NCBI GenBank assembly: GCA_021927905.1
Contig: BLLK01000058.1
Coordinates: forward strand, 1,240,001-1,304,000
Length of the DNA: 64,000 nt
DNA from: Chaetoceros tenuissimus
Lineage: Eukaryota > Bacillariophyta > Thalassiosirophyceae > Chaetocerotales > Chaetocerotaceae
Direction: 5' to 3'
A program made the translations under genes and the position numbers. This document shows, in pieces, positions 56,801 to 64,000 of the stretch; within the stretch, counting starts at the first letter, position 1; each line of letters begins with the position of its first letter. The notes beneath the pieces were generated by a model that saw only the letters and a list, made by a program, of their open reading frames with translations, ran no database searches and had not been told where the DNA came from.

Positions 56801-59800
56801 TCTTCCATCGTCTTGATTCTTAATACTAAAGTTAGTCGGCATTCCAGTACTGTCTGATGAATCATCACACGTACACTTTGTAACAAAGCGGACTTGCATG
56901 GACCCATCATGGTATTGAATTGTTAAGATATATAACTTCCCTGGTTGTAGACCAAGTAGTTCAAGGTCAACTTTAGCGTCATTTGCAGTAGAACCATTGG
57001 CGCGTTCTATCCTTGCTCTATATGCTTCGTTAATAGGCAAGATACTGAAACTTCCATCAGCACCCCTCATTTCAAGTTTAATACCTCGAGTCACTATCTC
57101 CTCACCTTCGGCTGGAGAGGTTTCAAAATTATTATGGTTATAAGTTGCATTCGTGTCTAGTGGGAAAGTAGCACTGAATGTTGTAACTTTCACCATATCT
57201 GAATGTATTTCAGGTATACAGACATCCTCGATATCAGCGGTAAGGTACTTTTTGAGTACACCATCTTTATTTTTCAGAACAAATCCTTTATTATTGAAAA
57301 GGTATAAGTTTAGCAATGTTGTTATTCTTCAAGAAATGTCAAAATCAGAGATTCAAACACTTACCATCTTTACAAATGCAACCACCTTCCCTGAAAATGG
57401 AATTTGTGTCTGCACAAACAAAATGAAGCTGTATTTACAATAGCATGTGTAAGCGATATGTCAATTATATTGTAAAAATACCGACGACTAAGTGTACAAT
57501 AAAGAAATATTTACCTCTCTAGTCGGACGATTAGCACTAGATAATTCCGACTCGTCTCTCAATTGAAGTGACACCACTCCCGATTCTGAAGCGTAGATAG
57601 ATACATGATTGTATTTGGCATCGACAGGAAGAGAAACTGAATTATCAAAGGTTCTACTTTCATAATTTGATCCGTGGAGAGCTTTTTGATAAAGATAGAC
57701 CTTGGAGTCTGTCAAAATAGCAAAGAAATGACCATGTGTAGATAGAGCAATGCGACAAGTAGAACAACTACGTGTGATGGTAGTTGTTTGAATCCACTTG
57801 GCCTGTACCTGATCAAAAACATACACAAAAAATGTGTGTCCCCCATTATTAATCACAGCAACAGTTCCACTATCAGAGATTCCTATTGCCTTTGGTTGAC
57901 TGCTTTGTCCTGCACCATTGATATTCATATAGAAGTTCATATTTGGGTCAGTATCATCGTGAAAATTCACTTCTGGGTTACAAACTTGAGCTATAAACCT
58001 GTTTGTCTGTAGATCCTTGTAAACAGCGAGACCACCACCAACATCATGGGCGATATCGACAAGAGACACAGTGGAATGTTCTGTAATCTCGATTGGAGGC
58101 TTAAATGTCGATTTGAAGAATTCTGTGACCGCATGGTGTCCACCATTATCTCTCTTCTCCTGCCAATTACTAAAGTTCCATTCAAAAGGAAACTTGAAGC
58201 ATTTATTTGTAACAGTAGCATCAGCATTTTGATGTAGAACCATAGAGATTCTATTCGTGTGGGCACTTTTCGGAGAGTCCAATGCAGGAGCTATCCAAGT
58301 AATTGACTTTTTGCAATTCGCTACAGTGAGTGTTTGTTGCAGGCAGTAGTTTGGAGACAATCCGTTTTGTGCCTTAGGATTCGACCCTTCAAATGTGAAT
58401 GGGACAACACCAGAACCGACGCCCTTTTGATGAGATTCAACCTTGAACTTAAATGCCTTCTCTGATTGAGCTTCCAATGTAAAAGTCGGATCATTTCCAC
58501 ACCAGTGGATAGAACACCGTAAAGTCTTTTTGCACGATTCCGGAAGTGCTCCAATGCCAGATACAATTGGTAAAGATTCGTCAGTATGAAAGTAGCTACT
58601 CTCAAACGTGATTGTAGCTTCGTAGCAATTCTTCTGGAGATGAACTTTGGTATCCTCACCAGGCATAAGATACTTTGGGAAGTTAGCACCATTACCAATC
58701 TCTCCTGTCAGAACGAATCCAAAAGAGTTTTGGTCTCTGACAGTCTTTGGAAGACTATTTAAAAACTCATTATAATCATCCATAAAAGGGCTGTTGTATG
58801 AGAAGTCTAATTGTGGGTCTGTTCCCTTTGAGAAACAGTCATATGTCTTGTTTTCTTTGATTTCCTGTGTTTGCCGCTGTGGGCAAGTGTATCGTTCCTT
58901 CCCAGAAAAAAACCCTGAAAACATTTCACGTTTGGATTCATAAAGCTCACCCATAAAGTTGTCATATTGGGCTTCATAATTAACTTCATTGTACACATTA
59001 TTCACTGCATCTTCAAGATCAGTATCATCTATGGGAGCTGGGAAAAGTTCCTTAAACTTCTTTCGAAGCAAATCTTTGAACTCTTGCGGTGTTGGCCATA
59101 GCGATGGAAAGTACCACGTATCACTGCTGTGATCAAAGTAAGTGTCACGAGAATTTTCATCGCATAAGTGCACTTGGAAATGAGCCTTCTCTTCCTTGGT
59201 TGTGCAATTGAAAAAACCTGTAGATTTACCTACCAGTTCCCCATAGACAGAAGCAAATCCATTGTCTTTCAAAAAGTCAGGGAACTTGGTGTTTGGATCT
59301 TCAAATGTTACACCATTGATACAAATGTCATTGTAAGGGTAATGTGGATCGTAACAATAGTCGACTTCACCTATCAACACGCCCGAACAGGTAGGAGGTC
59401 CAGGATCTCTATGTCCTCTATTAAAACATTTTAAGCCATAGTCACAGTTACTATCATCAGTACAATCACCAGTGCATTCTTTTTTACCATTTCCCCAACC
59501 AAGATACTGAAGCTTTGGAAGCTGCTTCACACAGTAGTTGGTTCCTGGAATAGTGACAGTACCTTGACAATCCGCTGGCACACCCTGGGTCTGCCCATTC
59601 ATGGTTAGAATGGCATCATCTACATTTGGAAACAAAATTTTCAATTAAAAAAACTTACTTGATGTTGTACCTTGCCGTTATCTACTACTTGGTTGCGAAA
59701 ACATGAAAGGCCTTCTTCACAATCATCGTCTGATTCACAATGACCCTTGTAATCACAATAAAGTTAGAAAATGCTTCTTCAAACTTTTATCAGAATCTGT

Positions 59801-62800
59801 GACATTTGCATACGTGACTCGTCTTACCTGACACCGACGTAATTTTTCACTCTCCTTTCTAGGCGACACAGTAGTAAGATCACATTTCAATGGTTGGAAC
59901 TCGAATGATGGACCAAATGAAACTTTTCCTTCTCTGTATTTACAATTAGATAACCCGTGTTTTATTTAAAAATCGTTCTTCATAATATCACACAAACATA
60001 ACATTTTTAGGTACTTACCTGCAATCATTTCTTCCACCCTCAGCTTTGACCCTATTGGGGGTTACGATACCCTCATTTTTCCAAAAATCATTTAGATTTG
60101 TCTTTTTTGGATTATTGGAGTTATAGCCACTAGTTTGAACCTCTGTAAAATAACAGTAATCTTTTGGATCTTCCAACTCATCGCGCAAAATGTCCCATCC
60201 ATCTTCTCTTGTTGGAAATTTGCTTTTAGCTGCAGTCCATGGATCTAATGGATCTGGTACAACCAGAGATCCAAAGTTCACATGTGATCTTGGCGATGCT
60301 GGATTATTATCCACTCCTGCTTGTAATGGACGGGTTGCATTTAAGTCGCGAGCTTGATTCACAAGTTGCACTTCACTGTATACAGATTCTCCCAAGTATG
60401 GATTTTCATCATTATCCTGAATGAGAGCAATGTAGTTAATCATTGAATTGGTTTCTGGGAACAAATCTGCGACATGAATGTCGAAGGAAGTCACTCGATC
60501 GTGAACTGGCTTTCCAAACCTGTAATCATGAAGATGAACAAAGTGAGACCTAAGTATGACAATGGCACATGCTAACATCAAAAGACTACAAGACTTACAC
60601 TTGGAATTCACCAATCATGTGTGGATATCCAGTTGAGCTACCATCATTATTCAGTTCAATTCCGACCTTCAATTTTTCATTAGCAGGTATTTCTTCTTCA
60701 TTCAATTCAATATCTTTTACATAGACTAGACCAGATGCGTCTACTGATGACTTGTCGAGATCCACACTGTACAGCTCAGCGCCACTCATTGTTTTGACAT
60801 ACACCTTGAATTTCTTGAAACGATCCGCAAAGGAGTCCATGCGGTTGTAGATCTTCACTTCAGTGATGGTAAATCCAGCTTTAATTTCGACGAAAAAGTC
60901 AGTCTTTGGATTGTTTGGTATGCTCCCTGTGTTGGTAAAAGTATTCATATTACCATCGACTGCGTTGGATGCCAATCCTCTAGTATCACCCGGAACATCT
61001 CTGGACTGCGTTGCTGTAGCTCGCAATGCAAGATTATCTCTTTTCACATGGCTCCATTCGTTATATTGACTTCCACCAATGAGGACACATCGAACATTTT
61101 TACCAGCAAATGGGTCTTCAACTAGATCGTTCTCAACACAAATCGCATGACCCTCAGCTTCATTCTTCAGTTCAAAATGGAACTTCAGTCTTGTCTCCTC
61201 TGTGACAGGAAAAGGAGTAGACAAACGGAAAGCTTTCCATGCATTTCCTTTCAGAGTCGCGCGGTTGTGATCTGTAGATACATGGACTTCACCAGCAAAG
61301 TCTTGATCAAAGGCTCCAAAGTTACCATATGATACTGCACTCAATGTGTGATTCTCACCTACCTTGAACGGAAGGTACTGAAAATTAAAAAATTAGATCA
61401 TGCTTCTAGAAATAATTTAGCACTCATATGTATCTTACCTTTGAAGTTTCTTCACTCGAATCATCAGCGGCATCATATAGTTCCACTGACTTGAAAATTG
61501 ACTTTCCAACTAAAGTTATTGAATCTTCGACCGTCTGTGAGTTTTGGATGAGAGCTATGTATTTAATCAGTGGTCTACTTCCGTCAAACGCACTTCCTGC
61601 TTGTACTGGATCAGCTCCACCAAAAATCTGCACTTCTGTAGGAGAGCAACCTTGGAATTCGACTTCTGATCCTGCGATACCTGGAGGAAGTTCGACATGA
61701 AAGAAACCAGTAGATGGAGTAACGTCCAGTGAAAAAATGTTTCGACTCGCATCTTTGTGAATCACAATCTTACAACTTGACTGAGACACAGATGCAAGGA
61801 CGTCAGTAAAAATATGACTAGCACGTAGACGAACATGACTGTTGGTGCTTCCTGGAAGAGTGTAATCAACATCATCCTGATTCAGATCAACCCTCACTCC
61901 ATCCCAGATGGGATGACCAAAGCTGACGCCATCTTTGATCATTTCACCAATTGCAATGTCATACATTGTCACTGTGGAACTCGGCTCTTCTCCCAAAACA
62001 AGAACTTCCACAAGAGCCAAGATTCCCTCTTCAACTAGCTCGATGCGAACTTTATCTCCTTGTGCTGCACTTTCGAACGGAATTCTATAGACATTGTTGC
62101 TGAATGACTCATGATCTTTGTCAAAAGGGCCTATGGTATTGATACTCGATCCATTCATAATCTTCAATTGGAAAGCTCCAAGGGGATTGACCTTCCATTC
62201 ATGGATCACAACCTCAGAAATAGTTTTCAGACTTAATAGATTTACTTGCCACCATGCGTTCTTTTCTTGATTAGTCACGGAAATAGAATTCTTCTCCAAG
62301 TCAACACTGTCACTCCATCTAGGATTGATGTAGCCGTCAACAGCTTTTCGGGCATCACTAATACCAAAGTGACTAGTCGATGATTGCGTAGATGGCATGC
62401 CAAGAGCAAGGTTGGCAATTTTGGCACGGCGTAAATCATAGTCTGGACTCTTTGTATCAAAAACATCATGGCGTTCAAACTCATCTCCACTTAGCCAGAT
62501 ACATTTTCTACTGTCAGAGAGAATGGCATCAGAGTCAACACAAATTGCATGCCCTTGTGTCTGTTCTTCAATGGATAGCTCAAATTTCAATCTTGTGTTT
62601 TTAGAAATGTAATATGGTTGGATGAGAGGATATGCTTTCCATGCATTTCCAATAAGTGTGAACTTCTCAGTATCATCAGCATTCATCGCAAGACCACCTC
62701 GCACAAAAGTAGCAAATGTATGATAATTTACTGGTTTGTTGTCTTGGTTGGTGTAGTCTGTCACGTCAAGAACAAAAGAGTTGACCTAATGAAAAAGATT

Positions 62801-64000
62801 TTATTTAGAGACTATAGGATCGCAAAGTTTTTTGTACAAAACAACATGTTTTCAGAAGTACTTACATTGAGCTCTCTCTTATCATAATTATCCACAGAAC
62901 TATCCTCGTTACCACCCTCAATTTCAAGAGTTCTCTCTCTACGATTCGATGATGACAATGATGACAGTCCACAGATCTTGTCAATACATTCTCTACCTAC
63001 TCTACACTCTGAGTCGTAATTGCACTCATCTCCATCAAATAGACTATTTGCGTCCACACTTGGAAAATTTGACGGTTCCATAGAAACAGAAGGCTGTTCA
63101 GATGGATTCAATGTAATGTCTCTAGTTGGCTCAAAGCTTAGAGAAGGTACATTACTTGGTAAAACTGATGGGGATGATGTCGGGATAACACTCGGAGCAA
63201 CAGACTGGTGAAGGCCTCCTCCACAATCACAGCATGCCAAGTAAGTATTTTTGTCTTTGTACCAGATGGAACTAAATTGTTCACAAAATTTATCTGGTTC
63301 CTCGCTAATAGCTTTACAACCAAGAGCTTTGTCTTCATTGAAATACCAGTTTGGTTCATCAATACAATCAGATGGTTGTGACGAAGGTGCAGCTGAAGGA
63401 TTTTCACTAATCACAGATGGTCGCATCGAGATGGAAGGTTTTGTAGATGGCGCAGTCGAAGGATATGTTGAAGTGAATCTACTACCTTGGCAAGCACAAC
63501 ATGCTTCTTTGACACCTTTTCCATTGAAAGCATGGTCATTAAGTGCCCAAATAGCATCACACCATTGTTCTTCTGACGCTACTTGAGTACAATTCATTCC
63601 TGCATAATCACTCTCGCCAGCTACTCTCCAACCTTCTTCATCCTATGAGAGAGTTTTGGTAAAATGTGGTTTAGAAATGATCCAAGTTATAATATCTTGA
63701 ATAAATTTGTTAAAAACAATACTATACAAAACATACCTCACATTCAGTAGGAAAACTACTTGGTTCAGAACTCGGAAGGAGGGAAGGCTCAGAACTTGGA
63801 TCACGAGATGGTTCCATGCTGGGCTCGTCAGAAGGAAGTAAAGACGGTTGATCCGAAGGTTCGCTCGACGGAAGCAAAGAAGGCTCAGAACTTGGATCAC
63901 GAGATGGTCCCATACTAGGTTCTGAAGATGGCAACAAAGACGGCTGATCAGAAGGTTCACTGGACGGAATTGATGTTGGGGAAGGACTTGGTTTAGCAGA
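50835..64000 (-). CDS. giant modular surface/adhesion-like protein, 14 visible exons, runs off the window
   Basis: Exons 64000-63737, 63642-62866, 62785-61439, 61377-60599, 60519-60019, 59933-59828, 59745-59659, 59584-57515, 57428-57365, 57285-55155, 55064-54775, 54701-54402, 54326-53424 and 53350-50835 join in frame to 4,044 residues; the 5' end lies beyond 64000. From the N-terminal side come PSxxPS stalks and a Cys-rich pair (ACCACQGS, ACCDCGGG). Two units of a GNAWKA...GHAIC module plus an F5/8C discoidin domain follow (IANLALGMPSTQSSTS; NLALRATATQSRD), then two Cys-rich units (GHCESDDDCEEGLSCF; CTGDCTDDSNCDYGLKCF). A propeller-like stretch and a carboxypeptidase-regulatory-like fold (QTDATGYYEANVVIG) come next. 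The C-terminus has a duplicated charged coiled coil and a membrane helix, FVMQGLVLVLGCAVAGFSVYL. Carbohydrate binding at the cell surface is inferred. Confidence 0.8.
50913..51115 (-). repeat. tandem 99-bp coding duplication (33-residue coiled coil)
   Basis: Two adjacent near-identical segments encode ELRREKEAERKEHEAEINVL and LTQQMQMEQEEIR, then the same again with one Ala/Lys change, just before the C-terminal membrane helix of the giant protein. The nucleotide identity points to a recent in-frame duplication that lengthens the stalk next to the membrane. Confidence 0.9.

Noticed and set aside
59585-59658. Short 39-nt intron ending at the first TAG after 59659
   Set aside because: That acceptor breaks frame and gives an immediate stop; using the CCCAG at 59586-59585 gives a 74-nt intron with a CTAAC branch-like site and keeps frame.

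Overview
This is an AT-rich nuclear window from a diatom, most likely a Chaetoceros-like centric; the genus is inference. The evidence is threefold. Proteins of the BspA-like LRR, PSDxPS-repeat surface and diatom-type cyclin kinds are present. N-termini look like diatom plastid presequences, with a signal peptide followed by Phe. Genes carry short GT-AG introns of about 60-130 nt that keep reading frame when spliced. Both strands are used and intergenic gaps are mostly 0.2-1 kb. No tRNA, rRNA, CRISPR or organelle sequence was found.

Layout. 0-5 kb: a broken LRR gene, an IQ-motif protein, and a TIR-like/TPR protein starting MGNC. 5-13 kb: a plastid-type Pro/Ala-rich protein, a two-exon F-box-like/SPRY gene, a MYND finger protein and a small conserved basic protein. 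13-20 kb: a 5'-incomplete glycosyltransferase, a small two-exon unknown, a plastid (probably lumen) aspartic protease, a four-exon alpha/beta hydrolase and an unknown. 20-28 kb: a Sfp-type phosphopantetheinyl transferase, a membrane-anchored beta-propeller protein, a cyclin, a twin CX9C protein, and two small non-autonomous DNA transposons with 8-bp target duplications. 28-33 kb: a membrane-anchored methyltransferase-like protein and MRE11 (five exons). 33-37.4 kb: a PSDxPS surface protein with a homogenised 60-bp coding array, next to a 259-bp tandem repeat. 38-44 kb: PPC decarboxylase, decayed coding remnants, a small unknown and a DUF2828 protein. 44-50.5 kb: an ATP-grasp-like protein, PAT1 and VPS26.

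The last 13 kb (50.8-64 kb, minus strand) is one giant gene. Fourteen visible exons join in frame into at least 4,044 residues and run off the window. It encodes a modular extracellular protein with discoidin (F5/8C) modules, Cys-rich modules, a PSDxPS stalk, a duplicated coiled coil and a C-terminal membrane helix.

Most genes are unrelated housekeeping functions: CoA and carrier-protein modification (PPCDC and PPTase), DNA repair (MRE11), mRNA decay (PAT1), retromer (VPS26) and cell cycle. The most novel material is the TIR-like/TPR protein, the giant surface gene, the PSDxPS gene with its satellite, the lumen protease, and the plastid-type protein with three similar helical modules. Exon borders were deduced by eye from splice signals and frame continuity; family names come from recognised motifs, not from searches.
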